Assembly: GCF_000379605.1 (NCBI RefSeq)
Contig: NZ_KB902579.1
Span: forward strand, 509,748-573,747
From: Rhizobium giardinii bv. giardinii H152
GTDB taxonomy: Bacteria > Pseudomonadota > Alphaproteobacteria > Rhizobiales > Rhizobiaceae
Length of the DNA: 64,000 nucleotides
Direction: 5' to 3'
Part shown: positions 46,577 to 55,467 of the stretch, one piece after another
Position numbering within the stretch: position 1 is the stretch's first letter
How the letters are laid out: every line of letters begins with the position of its first letter
Made by a program: the position numbers and the translations under genes
The notes under the pieces: model-generated
The model's database searches: none
Told to the model about the DNA's origin: nothing
The model's input: only the letters and a program-made list of their open reading frames with translations

Positions 46577-47830
46577 ATGAATGCAGCAGACACCTGTTAT
46601 TGCGAGCCGAAGGATGGCGAGCGTCTTTCCGCTGAAAATCTAACGCGGATCATCAAGGGTCTGCCGGCCAAGGCGCAGATGGTGCTGCGCGGCCTCGTAC
46701 ACATGCAGGCCGGCTGCCTGAAGCTGACACTGCCCGATAGCCGCAAGGTCGTCGTCAAGGGCAAGACAGAGGGGCCGGTCGCCTCGGTTACCCTTCACAA
46801 CTGGAACATGCCACAAAGGGCCCTCAGCGGCGGGACCATCGCCGTTGCCGAAAGCTATATGGACGGTGACTGGGACAGCCCGGATGTCGGCGCCTTTCTC
46901 GAACTTTTCCTCGTCAACACCGATGTCGGACGCAATTTTTCCAATGGTGCCCGCGGCGTGCTGCGGCTGGTCGAAAAATTTCGCCACTGGATGAATGCCA
47001 ATACGAAGACTGGCTCGAAGCGGAACATTTCCGCCCACTACGACCTCGGCAACGCCTTCTACAAGGAGTGGCTGGACCCGACCATGACCTATTCCTCGGC
47101 CCTCTATTCGACCGGGGCGAGTGATCTGCAATCGGCGCAGCGCGCCAAATACCGGGCGCTTGCCGATGCTGCCGGGATCAAGGCCGGTCATCACGTGCTT
47201 GAGATCGGCTGCGGCTGGGGTGGCTTTGCCGAATATGCGGCGGGCGAGATCGGCTGCAAGGTAACCGGTCTTACCATCAGCCGCGAGCAGCTCGCCTTTG
47301 CCAACGAGCGGATGAGGAATGCCGGACTGTCGGATAAGGTCGAGATCAAGTTCCAGGATTATCGCGACGAAAAGGGGCTCTACGACAGGATCGTCTCGAT
47401 CGAGATGTTCGAGGCCGTCGGCGAAAAATATTGGCCGGCCTATTTCTCGCAGTTGCAACGCTGCCTGAAACCGGGTGGCAAGGCCGGTCTGCAGATCATC
47501 ACCATCAAGCCGGAGGCCTACCGCGAATATCGCGCCAATCCGGACTTTATCCAGAAATATGTTTTCCCCGGCGGCATGCTGCCGACGCGTGAGCATCTGA
47601 TCGACCTTGGCCGCAAGGTCGGCTTGAAGATGAGCGGCGACTTCGGCTTCGGCCTCGACTACGCGCGCACGCTCGCCGAATGGCGTCAGCGCTTCTGGAG
47701 CGTCTGGGACAAGGTCGAGCCGCTTGGCTTCGATGCCCGCTTCAAGCGCCTATGGGAATTCTATCTCTTCTATTGCGAGGCCGGTTTCCGGGCAAGGAAC
47801 ATCGACGTCCGACAGATCGTCTACGAATGA
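46577..47830 (+). CDS. cfa: Cyclopropane-fatty-acyl-phospholipid synthase
   Basis: 417 residues. It transfers a methylene group from SAM to unsaturated acyl chains of membrane phospholipids. An N-terminal lipid-binding domain leads to the methyltransferase core with ISAHYDLGNAFY, MTYSSALY, LEIGCGWGGFAEYAA and VSIEMFEAVGEKYW, all diagnostic. The C-terminal YLFYCEAGFRARNIDVRQ matches the family end. The ATG at 46577 has GAGG 9 bases upstream. Rhizobia often carry two cfa genes; which one this is cannot be told. Confidence 0.95.
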   Translation: MNAADTCYCEPKDGERLSAENLTRIIKGLPAKAQMVLRGLVHMQAGCLKLTLPDSRKVVVKGKTEGPVASVTLHNWNMPQRALSGGTIAVAESYMDGDWDSPDVGAFLELFLVNTDVGRNFSNGARGVLRLVEKFRHWMNANTKTGSKRNISAHYDLGNAFYKEWLDPTMTYSSALYSTGASDLQSAQRAKYRALADAAGIKAGHHVLEIGCGWGGFAEYAAGEIGCKVTGLTISREQLAFANERMRNAGLSDKVEIKFQDYRDEKGLYDRIVSIEMFEAVGEKYWPAYFSQLQRCLKPGGKAGLQIITIKPEAYREYRANPDFIQKYVFPGGMLPTREHLIDLGRKVGLKMSGDFGFGLDYARTLAEWRQRFWSVWDKVEPLGFDARFKRLWEFYLFYCEAGFRARNIDVRQIVYE

Positions 47831-47969
47831 GAGTATCGCCGGCGGTGCTCCGCCGCGGGATTCTTCTATCTTCTATCCAGCAACAAAGCCGTCGCCATGG
47901 CTTTACCGCCGATGCCCGGACGCTTATGCAGGCAGCATCTTTTCAATCGACCGTTCCAAAGGGGATGAC

Positions 47970-48332
47970 GTGCGTCTTGCATGGGTTTTTCTGGCGCTCG
48001 CCATTGCCACCGAAGTTATCGGCCTGACCGTGATGAAAGCGGCATCGTCCAGCGGCGGCGCCTGGGGCTATGCCGTGATGTATGCCTCCATCGCCCTCTC
48101 CTATGTCTTTCTCGCCAAGGCGGTGAAGACGATTTCGGTCGGCGTCGCCTACGCGATATGGGAAGGTTCCGGAATTGCGCTGATCACCCTGGTTTCCGTT
48201 TTCGTCTTCAATCACGTGCTGAGCAATCAGGAGATGATCGGCCTGCTGATGGCGGTCGGTGGCATCGTTCTCGTCAATGCCGGCGAAGTCCACGACGAAG
48301 AGGACATGGAAGTGGCCGATGACCGCGTCTAA
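47970..48332 (+). CDS. SMR family efflux subunit, MdtJ-like
   Basis: 120 residues with four helices. A GTG start at 47970 follows GGGGATGAC. The first helix has the family Glu in IATEVIGLTVMKAA, the proton and substrate site of small multidrug resistance pumps; AYAIWEGSGIALITL is also typical. An acidic C-terminal tail extends it beyond 110 residues, as in MdtJ. It overlaps the next SMR gene by 14 bases, so the two should form a heterodimer. Substrates may be polyamines or cationic drugs. Confidence 0.85.
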   Translation: MRLAWVFLALAIATEVIGLTVMKAASSSGGAWGYAVMYASIALSYVFLAKAVKTISVGVAYAIWEGSGIALITLVSVFVFNHVLSNQEMIGLLMAVGGIVLVNAGEVHDEEDMEVADDRV

Positions 48333-48645
48333 CGTCTATTTCCTTTTGGCGGTGCTGGCGGGTGTCCTGGATGTCGCAGCCAATCTGGCGTCCACCAAGT
48401 CCAACGGGTTTGCGCGCCGCGGCTGGGGCGTTCTGTCGATCCTGCTCGTGCTTGCAGCCTTTGCGCTGCTGGTGGAAGCGGTCAAGGGCATGGAACTGGC
48501 GATCGCCTATGCCATTCTCGGCGCAACCGGGATTTTCGGGACGGCGATCTGCGGCCGCATCCTGTTCGGTCAGAAGTTGAAGCCGATCGGCTGGGTCGGG
48601 CTTGTCCTCGTCTTCGGCGCGGTTGTCGTCCTTCATACGGCCTGA
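48319..48645 (+). CDS. SMR family efflux subunit, MdtI-like
   Basis: 108 residues with four helices, starting inside the end of the partner gene. Conserved features include AIAYAILGATGIFGTAICGRILFGQ and GLVLVFGAVVVL. At the place of the essential Glu of helix 1 it has Asp ([10 protein letters not shown]), unlike its partner, so the presumed heterodimer is asymmetric. Its 3' end overlaps the opposing SDR gene by 13 bases. Confidence 0.83.
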   Translation: MTASNVYFLLAVLAGVLDVAANLASTKSNGFARRGWGVLSILLVLAAFALLVEAVKGMELAIAYAILGATGIFGTAICGRILFGQKLKPIGWVGLVLVFGAVVVLHTA

Positions 48646-49475
48646 GGGTCGCGTGTCATCGCTTTTGCGGCGGGACGCGGCGTCACAAGCGGCCGGTCTT
48701 TCCATCCGGTCAGCCTGTTGAGGAGCCAGAAATAAGCTCCATAAGGCAGGAACCTGAGAAGCTTCACCATATAGGTGAAGCGCTTCGGAAAGGTGATTTC
48801 GAAACCCCCTGATTTCAGCCCCGAGACGATGCGGTCAGCCGCTTCTTCGGCGCTGATCAAGGCCGGCATCGAAAATGTATTCTTTGCAGTCTCCGCGGTC
48901 GCAACAAAACCCGGATTGATGACCTGGAGGCGGATGCCGGCCTTGTCGAGGTCGAATTTCAGGCTCTCAGCCATGTTGATCAAGGCGGCCTTCGTCGCGC
49001 CGTAGGCGGCACCGGTGGGCAGGCCGCCATAACCCGCAACCGCGCAGACGATGGCAATCTGCCCGTGCCCCCTCGCCTGCATGTGGCGCACGGCGGGCAA
49101 GAGGCAATTGACGGTGCCGTGCAGGTTGACCGCAAAGGTCTTCTCGAAATCCTCGCGATGCATGTCTTCCCCGTGGACGGGGATAGAAACGCCGGCATTG
49201 AGCACCGTCAGCGCCATGGCGCCATGTTCGTATTCGATGGACGCGAGAACGCGCTCCATGTCGCGCGGATCGGTGACATCGCCGTCGAGCACGATGATCT
49301 TTCCAGGACCTGGCGCTTCGCGCTGAAGCTGCACCAGCTGTTCGTGGTCTCGGGCCGTCACGGCCACGTCGAAGCCGTCTCTTGCCAGGCGCAATGCCAA
49401 TGCGCGGCCAATACCCGAACTCGCCCCCGTGACCCAAGCCAAACCCTGCTCGGGATGTGCAACAAAATCGGTCAT
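48633..49475 (-). CDS. Short-chain dehydrogenase/reductase family protein
   Basis: 280 residues. The Rossmann motif TGASSGIG is near residue 20, NAGV near 96 and the catalytic pair YGATK near 162-166. The usual catalytic Ser, 13 residues before the Tyr, is Ala here (IVCAVAGYGG), so activity may be altered. The C-terminal part (KRFTYMVKLLRFLPYGAYFWL) looks membrane-associated, as in several SDRs acting on lipids. AAAGGA precedes the ATG at 49475. Substrate unknown. Confidence 0.88.
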   Translation of the reverse strand: MTDFVAHPEQGLAWVTGASSGIGRALALRLARDGFDVAVTARDHEQLVQLQREAPGPGKIIVLDGDVTDPRDMERVLASIEYEHGAMALTVLNAGVSIPVHGEDMHREDFEKTFAVNLHGTVNCLLPAVRHMQARGHGQIAIVCAVAGYGGLPTGAAYGATKAALINMAESLKFDLDKAGIRLQVINPGFVATAETAKNTFSMPALISAEEAADRIVSGLKSGGFEITFPKRFTYMVKLLRFLPYGAYFWLLNRLTGWKDRPLVTPRPAAKAMTRDPQAV

Positions 49476-49871
49476 GGGCGTTCCTTTCGCGGTCCACGCC
49501 ACTCGGAAGGCGCGGAGATCACAAAACAATACGTTTCGAAATGCAGTTTGTTCCCCCATTCGGGCCATTCGACGGCAGGCAGCCGATTCGCTCAATCTGG
49601 CGGTCAGATCCATGCCGCGGATGAGCAGCCTCTGCGTCCGACCAGCGTCAAGGGTTCTGCAAGCAGCGGGCAATTTTTGCCCGCGACGGCATCCAGATGA
49701 AACACTTTTTCTTGCTTCACCCCGCGCTCCAGCTCAAAAGACGCTAGGATTCCGGCATGTTGGATCGCGAACGCCGAAAACGGCTGATGCGGTTTGCACA
49801 TGTCCTGCTAAAATCATCGAAAGCTCAGGCCGCAGCCTGACACAACAGCTCCGCAGCCAAGAGGTTCGCTC
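49476..49871. other. Intergenic region between the SDR gene and cysK
   Basis: 396 bases between divergent genes. I see no supported ORF, no clear promoter hexamers and no strong hairpin. Confidence 0.45.
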
Positions 49872-50912
49872 ATGTCCGTTCTGCCCTCCGTTCTCGACGC
49901 CATCGGCAATACGCCGCTGATCCGCCTCAAGGGCGCGTCCGAGGCAACCGGCTGCACCATCCTCGGCAAGGCTGAATTTCTCAATCCCGGCCAGTCGGTG
50001 AAAGACCGGGCGGCGCTGTCGATCATCCGCCAGGCGGAAAAATCGGGCCAGCTCAAGCCGGGCGGCGTCATCGTCGAAGGCACCGCCGGCAACACCGGCA
50101 TCGGTCTTGCGCTGGTGGCACAGGCGCTCGGTTATCGCACCGTGATCGTCATTCCGGAAACGCAGAGCGAGGAGAAGAAGGACGCGCTGAGGCTGCTCGG
50201 CGCCGAGCTCATCGAGGTCCCGGCCGTTCCCTACAAGAACCCCAACAACTATGTGAAGCTGTCCGGCCGTCTCGCCGCCGAACTCGCAAAGACCGAGCCG
50301 AACGGCGCGATCTGGGCCAACCAATTCGACAATGTCGCCAATCGCGACGCGCATGTCGAAACGACTGCGCCGGAAATCTGGCGCGACACCGACGGCAAGG
50401 TAGATGGCTTCATCTGCGCGGTCGGTTCCGGCGGCACGCTCGCGGGCGTTGCGCTCGGCCTGAAGTCGAAGAACCCGGACATCAAGATCGGTATTGCCGA
50501 TCCGGAGGGTGCCGCGCTCTATAACTACTACGCCCATGGTGAGCTGAAAGCCTCGGGCGGGTCGATCACCGAGGGCATCGGCCAGGGCCGCATCACCGCC
50601 AACCTCGAAGGGTTCACGCCGGATTTCGCCTATCAAATCCCGGATAGCGAAGCCATTCCGCTCGTGTTCGATCTGATTGAAAACGAAGGCATCTGCGTTG
50701 GCGGCTCCACCGGCATCAACATTGCCGGCGCCATGCGCCTGGCAAAAGACCTGGGTCCGGGACATACCATCGTGACGATCCTCTGCGACTATGGTAACCG
50801 CTATCAGTCGAAACTGTTCAACCCGACGTTTCTGAAGTCCAAGGGCCTTCCCGTTCCGGCCTGGCTGACCAGGAATTCCGGAATAACGGTACCATACGAA
50901 CCCGCCGGATAA
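49872..50912 (+). CDS. cysK: Cysteine synthase A
   Basis: 346 residues, PLP-dependent O-acetylserine sulfhydrylase. The PLP lysine is Lys44 in NPGQSVKDRAA, the phosphate-binding loop is GSGGTLAG, and the substrate loop is EGTAGNTGIG; the latter is the variant (TAGNTG) seen in the longer cysK-like proteins of alphaproteobacteria. AAGAGG stands 8 bases before the ATG. It leads a run of plus-strand genes with short spacers (AlaX-type, sseA, acetyltransferase); sseA shares the sulfur theme. Confidence 0.93.
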   Translation: MSVLPSVLDAIGNTPLIRLKGASEATGCTILGKAEFLNPGQSVKDRAALSIIRQAEKSGQLKPGGVIVEGTAGNTGIGLALVAQALGYRTVIVIPETQSEEKKDALRLLGAELIEVPAVPYKNPNNYVKLSGRLAAELAKTEPNGAIWANQFDNVANRDAHVETTAPEIWRDTDGKVDGFICAVGSGGTLAGVALGLKSKNPDIKIGIADPEGAALYNYYAHGELKASGGSITEGIGQGRITANLEGFTPDFAYQIPDSEAIPLVFDLIENEGICVGGSTGINIAGAMRLAKDLGPGHTIVTILCDYGNRYQSKLFNPTFLKSKGLPVPAWLTRNSGITVPYEPAG

Positions 50913-50919
50913 GCATCTC

Positions 50920-51663
50920 ATGATGACGACTGCCCTTTTTCGCGACGATTTCTACCTTTCGACGACAGAGGCGATCGTTACGGGAATAAGGGAAGACGGC
51001 GGCATCGAGCTCGATCAGACCTGCTTTTACGCAACGTCGGGCGGCCAGCCCGGCGACAACGGTTTTTTCGAGCGCGCCGACGGCGGACGCATCGAAATCG
51101 CCACGACGCGCAATGGCGACACCAAGGACATCATCATCCACGTTCCCGCTGCCGGTCAGCCGGTTCCGCTGGTCGGCGAAAAGCTGGTTCTGCATATCGA
51201 CTGGCCGCGCCGCTACCGGCTGATGCGCATGCATACGGCCTGCCATCTTCTTTCTGTCGTCTGCCCGTTTCCGATCACCGGCGCTGCCGTCGGCGAGGAG
51301 GAAAGCCGCGTCGATTTCGACATGAGCGAAACCATCGACAAGGATGAGGTGACGTCGGCACTGATGAGGCTCGTCAACGAAAACCACCCCGTCTATCTGC
51401 AGTGGATCACCGACGCCGACCTTACCGCTAATCCCGACATCGTCAAATCGAAGAACGTCCGCCCGCCGATCGGCCTCGGCCGCGTCAGCCTCGTCTGCAT
51501 CGGTGAGAATTCCGCGGTGGACAGCCAGCCCTGTGGTGGCACGCACGTATCCGAAACCCAGGAAGTCGGCTCCGTCTTCATCGCCAAAATTGAAAAGAAG
51601 GGTAAGGAAAACCGCCGTTTCCGCATCCGGTTCGGCACGCCGGAAACCGCGCCCGTCCTTTGA
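50920..51663 (+). CDS. Alanyl-tRNA editing protein (AlaX type)
   Basis: 247 residues. It corresponds to the editing and C-terminal region of AlaRS as a free-standing trans-editing deacylase that removes Ser or Gly from tRNA-Ala. Zinc ligands are visible as HTACH (RMHTACHLL) and CGGTH near the C-terminus, in the order and spacing of AlaX. The N-terminal GGQPGDNG is also conserved. The start is one of two adjacent ATG codons at 50920, 7 bases after the cysK stop. Confidence 0.92.
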   Translation: MMTTALFRDDFYLSTTEAIVTGIREDGGIELDQTCFYATSGGQPGDNGFFERADGGRIEIATTRNGDTKDIIIHVPAAGQPVPLVGEKLVLHIDWPRRYRLMRMHTACHLLSVVCPFPITGAAVGEEESRVDFDMSETIDKDEVTSALMRLVNENHPVYLQWITDADLTANPDIVKSKNVRPPIGLGRVSLVCIGENSAVDSQPCGGTHVSETQEVGSVFIAKIEKKGKENRRFRIRFGTPETAPVL

Positions 51664-51678
51664 CCGGAGAATAGAGCA

Positions 51679-52533
51679 ATGAGCGAACAGAAAAGCGCCT
51701 TCGTCCTTTCCGCCGATTGGCTGGAACAGCGGCTGAACGATCCGACCGTCAAGATCATCGATGCATCCTGGTATCTTCCGGCACAGAAGCGCGATCCGAA
51801 GGCGGAGTATGCCGCCGCGCATATTCCGGGGGCAGTGTTCTACGATCAGGATGCCATCGCCGACCTGACGAGCGGCCTGCCGCACACCGTCCCCTCGCCC
51901 GCTGCCTTCGCCGATGCCGTCGGCAAGCTCGGCGTCAGCGAAACCGACACGATCGTCGTCTATGACGGCCCGGGCATCTTCACGGCGCCGCGCGTCTGGT
52001 GGCTGCTGCGCACCATGGGGGCAAAGTCGGTCTTCGTGCTGGATGGCGGCATGGACGGCTGGAAGGCTGAAGGCCGCCCGATGACCGCGGACGTCCCGGC
52101 GCCGGTTGTGGTGAAATTCCAACCCCAGTTCAACGCCGCGGCCATCACCTCTTTCGCCGAGATGGTCGACATCGTCGCCACCGGCAAACGTCAGATAGCC
52201 GATGCGCGCGGTGCCGCCCGCTTTACCGGCGACGAAGCCGAGCCAAGGCCCGGCATGCGCTCCGGCCATATGCCGGGCGCAAAAAGCCTCCCCTCCGGCG
52301 TCTTTTCCACCGGCGGCAAGCTCAAGTCGCTCAGCGCGCTACGGGAAACCATCGAATCGGCCGGCATCGACCTTGAAAAACCTGTCGTTACCACTTGCGG
52401 TTCGGGCATCACCGCGGCGATCATCATGCTCGCGCTGCAATCATTGGGCCATACGGACAATAAGCTCTATGATGGGTCCTGGTCGGAATGGGGCAGCCGG
52501 GCGGATACGCCGGTGGTGACGGGAAAAGAGTGA
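51679..52533 (+). CDS. sseA: 3-mercaptopyruvate sulfurtransferase
   Basis: 284 residues, two rhodanese domains. The N-terminal domain has AAAHIPGAVFYDQD; the catalytic domain ends with the loop CGSGIT (TTCGSGITAAI), the hexapeptide of the mercaptopyruvate type rather than the CRxGxR of thiosulfate sulfurtransferase. RSGHMPGAKSLP precedes it. It moves sulfur from 3-mercaptopyruvate to acceptors. CGGAGAA lies 7 bases before the ATG, 15 bases after the AlaX-type gene. Confidence 0.93.
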   Translation: MSEQKSAFVLSADWLEQRLNDPTVKIIDASWYLPAQKRDPKAEYAAAHIPGAVFYDQDAIADLTSGLPHTVPSPAAFADAVGKLGVSETDTIVVYDGPGIFTAPRVWWLLRTMGAKSVFVLDGGMDGWKAEGRPMTADVPAPVVVKFQPQFNAAAITSFAEMVDIVATGKRQIADARGAARFTGDEAEPRPGMRSGHMPGAKSLPSGVFSTGGKLKSLSALRETIESAGIDLEKPVVTTCGSGITAAIIMLALQSLGHTDNKLYDGSWSEWGSRADTPVVTGKE

Positions 52534-52538
52534 TCGCA

Positions 52539-53105
52539 ATGATCGAGGAACAAGCTAGAGAGCCGCTCGCGGTGCGCGTCACCGAATTGGAAATGACGGC
52601 AGCGCCGAAGCAGAGCCTGCCCGTACCGGTCAACATCCAGACTGCGATCATGCGCGTGCCGGAAATCCCCTTGCCGTTCTACCGCTTTCTCTATCTGCAG
52701 GTCGGCCGGCGCTGGAGCTGGGTCGATCGGCTGCGGCTGAGCGATGCGGAACTGACTGCCGTTCTGCATGACAAGCGCAATTCCGTGACTGTCCTATACG
52801 TCAACGGAGCGCCGGCCGGATTTTTCGAGTTGCTGCAGGTCGACGAGGATAATGTCGAGCTTTCGCACTTCGGAATGTTCGAGCGCGCGCTCGGCCTTGG
52901 GCTGGGAAAGTGGTTCCTGCTGCAGACGCTTTACGCCGCCTGGGGTTCCAATCCGAAGGTCGTCCGTGTGTCGACCAACACGCTCGACCATCCTCGCGCG
53001 CTGCAACTCTACCAGCGCTTCGGCTTCTCTCCGGTTTCGACCCACGATGCGACGGTGCAGCCGCTGAGCGACGAAGAATTGCTGGCGCTCGCCCGGAGTC
53101 TGTAA
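52539..53105 (+). CDS. GNAT family N-acetyltransferase
   Basis: 188 residues. The acetyl-CoA binding part reads ELSHFGMFERALGLGLGKWFLLQTL, then VRVSTNTLDHPRALQLYQRFGFSPV, which is the classical GNAT motif A and B order. The acceptor substrate is unknown. The ATG at 52539 is 5 bases after the sseA stop; a GTG at 52530, overlapping that stop, is an alternative with a better-placed GGGAAAAGA site. Confidence 0.87.
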   Translation: MIEEQAREPLAVRVTELEMTAAPKQSLPVPVNIQTAIMRVPEIPLPFYRFLYLQVGRRWSWVDRLRLSDAELTAVLHDKRNSVTVLYVNGAPAGFFELLQVDEDNVELSHFGMFERALGLGLGKWFLLQTLYAAWGSNPKVVRVSTNTLDHPRALQLYQRFGFSPVSTHDATVQPLSDEELLALARSL

Positions 53106-53184
53106 GCAGCTGATTCGGCAAGAATCGGGTGTCGTGAGCGGCCAACGCATGGCATTCCTCCCGCATGGAACAGGAGGAGCCCCG

Positions 53185-53655
53185 ATGACACTGCGTTACA
53201 AACCAATGCCGAGCGACCTCGCCGCACGCTACCGCCGCCGCGAACCGGATGCCTATGGCCTGGTGCCCGAGCTGCATGTTTCGGATGGCGATGGCATGCC
53301 CTGCCGCCATTGCCTTGCCAACATCGCCGCCGGCGATCCCTACCTTATCCTTGCGTACCGGCCCTTCCCGACACTGCAACCCTATGCGGAAACCGGCCCG
53401 ATCTTCCTGCATGCGGAAGAATGCGACGCCTATGCGGGCGGCGAGGCCGTTCCGCCGATCCTGATGACCAGCAAGGATTATCTGCTGCGCGGCTATGATG
53501 CCGACGATCGCATCGTCTATGGCAGCGGCGCAGTGACGCCGGTCGATGAACTCGATGCCCGCGCTGCCGAACTGCTCGAGCGTCCGGAAATCGCCTATGT
53601 GCATGTCCGCTCGGCCCGCAACAATTGCTATCAGTGCCGCATCGAGCGCGCATGA
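53185..53655 (+). CDS. DUF1203 domain protein
   Basis: 156 residues. The conserved DUF1203 pattern CRHCLANIAAGDPYLILAYRPF is present, along with FLHAEECDAY and the C-terminal YVHVRSARNNCYQC. The Cys and His residues suggest a metal or redox site, but the function of the family is not known. AGGAGGAG stands 6 bases before the ATG. Its stop codon lies at the edge of the ald terminator. Confidence 0.88.
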   Translation: MTLRYKPMPSDLAARYRRREPDAYGLVPELHVSDGDGMPCRHCLANIAAGDPYLILAYRPFPTLQPYAETGPIFLHAEECDAYAGGEAVPPILMTSKDYLLRGYDADDRIVYGSGAVTPVDELDARAAELLERPEIAYVHVRSARNNCYQCRIERA

Positions 53656-53680
53656 AAACGGGGCCGAAAATCGCCGGCCC
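53653..53680 (-). terminator. Terminator of ald
   Basis: CGGGGCCG pairs with CGGCCCCG (8 bp, 8-base loop), followed on the minus strand by TTTT, about 30 bases after the ald stop. It overlaps the stop codon of the facing DUF1203 gene. Confidence 0.75.
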
Positions 53681-53710
53681 CGCCATAGTCCGTGTCGCCT
53701 ATGAATGAGG

Positions 53711-54829
53711 TCAGGCGATTTTGAGGACGGCTTCCGGCGCATGGTTTTCGTAGCCGAGCGCCTCGGCAACCGCCTTGTTCGTCACGCGGCCCTTGTGGAC
53801 GTTGAGGCCCGCGCGCAGGTGCCGGTCCTCGGCAATCGCCTTCAGGCCGCGGTCGGCAAGCTGCAAGCCATAAAACAGGGTGGCATTGTTCAAGGCCTGG
53901 GCCGAAGTAATCGGAACGGCGCCCGGCATGTTGGCGACGCAGTAATGCACGATGCCATCGACTTCGTAGGTCGGATCCGAATGTGTGGTCGCATGCGAGG
54001 TCTCGAAGCAGCCACCCTGGTCGATGGCGACATCGACGATAACGGCGCCCTTCTTCATGCCGGACAGCATTTCACGCGTGACGAGCTTGGGTGCAGCCGC
54101 ACCCGGAATGAGCACCGCGCCGATCACCAGGTCGGCTGAGAAGACTTCCTCTTCCAGAGCATCGATGGTCGAAAAGCGCGTATGCACGCGGCCGGCGAAG
54201 AGATCGTCAAGCTGCCGCAGACGCGGAATGGAGCGATCGAGAATGCTGACATCGGCGCCGAGACCGGTCGCCATGCGGGCCGCATGCAGACCGACGACGC
54301 CGCCGCCGATCACCGTGACCTTGGCCGGCAGCACCCCCGGCACGCCGCCGAGTAGGATGCCGCGACCGCCATTTGCCTTTTGCAGCGAGGTCGCACCGGC
54401 CTGGATCGCCAGGCGCCCGGCGACCTCCGACATCGGCGCCAAAAGCGGCAGCCCGCCGCGCTCGTCGGTCACCGTCTCATAGGCGACGGCCGTCACGCCG
54501 GAATTGAGCAGCCCCCTGGTCTGCTCCGGATCCGGAGCAAGATGCAGGTAGGTATAGAGAATCTGACCGTCGCGAAGCTGCGCCCATTCCGAGGGCTGCG
54601 GCTCCTTGACCTTGACGATCATGTCGGATTTTTCAAAGACGTCCTTGGCCGTAGCCGCGATCTTTGCGCCCGCTGCGCGGTAGGCATCGTCTTCCGCGCC
54701 AATCCCTGCGCCAGCCTTGGTTTCAATGATCACCTCGTGGCCATGCGCTACATATTCCCTCACCGATCCGGGTGTCAGGCCGACACGATATTCATGGTTT
54801 TTGATTTCCTTCGGGCAACCGACACGCAT
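53711..54829 (-). CDS. ald: Alanine dehydrogenase
   Basis: 372 residues. It oxidatively deaminates L-alanine to pyruvate with NAD. The start MRVGCPKEIKNHEYRVGLTP, the substrate region VKVKEPQPSEW, the NAD-binding VIGGGVVGLHAARMA and the C-terminal NMPGAVPITSAQAL are diagnostic. AGAGGAA precedes the ATG at 54829. The divergent Lrp-type gene at 54988 is the expected regulator, as in the aldR-ald pairs of rhizobia, where Ald supports alanine use and bacteroid nitrogen exchange. Confidence 0.96.
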   Translation of the reverse strand: MRVGCPKEIKNHEYRVGLTPGSVREYVAHGHEVIIETKAGAGIGAEDDAYRAAGAKIAATAKDVFEKSDMIVKVKEPQPSEWAQLRDGQILYTYLHLAPDPEQTRGLLNSGVTAVAYETVTDERGGLPLLAPMSEVAGRLAIQAGATSLQKANGGRGILLGGVPGVLPAKVTVIGGGVVGLHAARMATGLGADVSILDRSIPRLRQLDDLFAGRVHTRFSTIDALEEEVFSADLVIGAVLIPGAAAPKLVTREMLSGMKKGAVIVDVAIDQGGCFETSHATTHSDPTYEVDGIVHYCVANMPGAVPITSAQALNNATLFYGLQLADRGLKAIAEDRHLRAGLNVHKGRVTNKAVAEALGYENHAPEAVLKIA

Positions 54830-54987
54830 TTCGCGTTCCTCTCGTTTTCGGCCTTTGGCCGTTGCAGTTTCTATCTGCATAGAAAAACAGAAAGCATGTC
54901 GCATGTCCTTGCAAAGATGCCGATTTTTAGCATAATGTTTCGAATATTCTTGCGTATAGACGTCAAAATTCGAAGAAAGTTCGACGA

Positions 54988-55446
54988 ATGTCGATAGATG
55001 CAATCGATGCTGCGATCCTGCGGATTCTGCAGCAGAATGGCCGGATCGCCAATGCGGAACTTGCCGAGAAGGTGGGGCTATCCGCTTCCGCCTGCTCGCG
55101 CCGGGTCGATATCCTCGAAAAGACCGGTGTCATCAGCGGCTATCACGCGCGCCTGTCGCACAAGGCGCTTGATTACCGCATCATGGTCATCGTCCACATC
55201 TCGCTGTCGGGCCAGTTCGCCAAGACGCTGACGGAATTCGAGGCCGCGGTGAAACTCTGCCCGAACGTGCTGGTCTGCTATCTGATGTCCGGTGAATACG
55301 ATTATATCCTGCGCGTCGCCGCCAAGGATCTGGAAGACTACGAGCGCATCCACAGGGACTGGCTCTCCGCCCTGCCGCATGTCGTCAAGATCAATTCCAG
55401 CTTCTCGCTGCGCGAGATCATCGACCGGCCGAATGTCGGCGTCTGA
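54988..55446 (+). CDS. Lrp/AsnC family transcriptional regulator, probable AldR
   Basis: 152 residues. An N-terminal helix-turn-helix (IDAAILRILQQNGRIANAELAEKVGLSASACSRRV) is followed by the RAM ligand-binding domain with the GEYDYILRV motif. It is divergent from ald over 158 bases that contain three TTCGA-centred motifs, so it most likely controls ald in response to alanine. AGAAAG stands about 9 bases before the ATG. The regulatory link is inferred from position. Confidence 0.92.
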   Translation: MSIDAIDAAILRILQQNGRIANAELAEKVGLSASACSRRVDILEKTGVISGYHARLSHKALDYRIMVIVHISLSGQFAKTLTEFEAAVKLCPNVLVCYLMSGEYDYILRVAAKDLEDYERIHRDWLSALPHVVKINSSFSLREIIDRPNVGV

Positions 55447-55467
55447 GCGCGATTCTTGAGGCTATGG

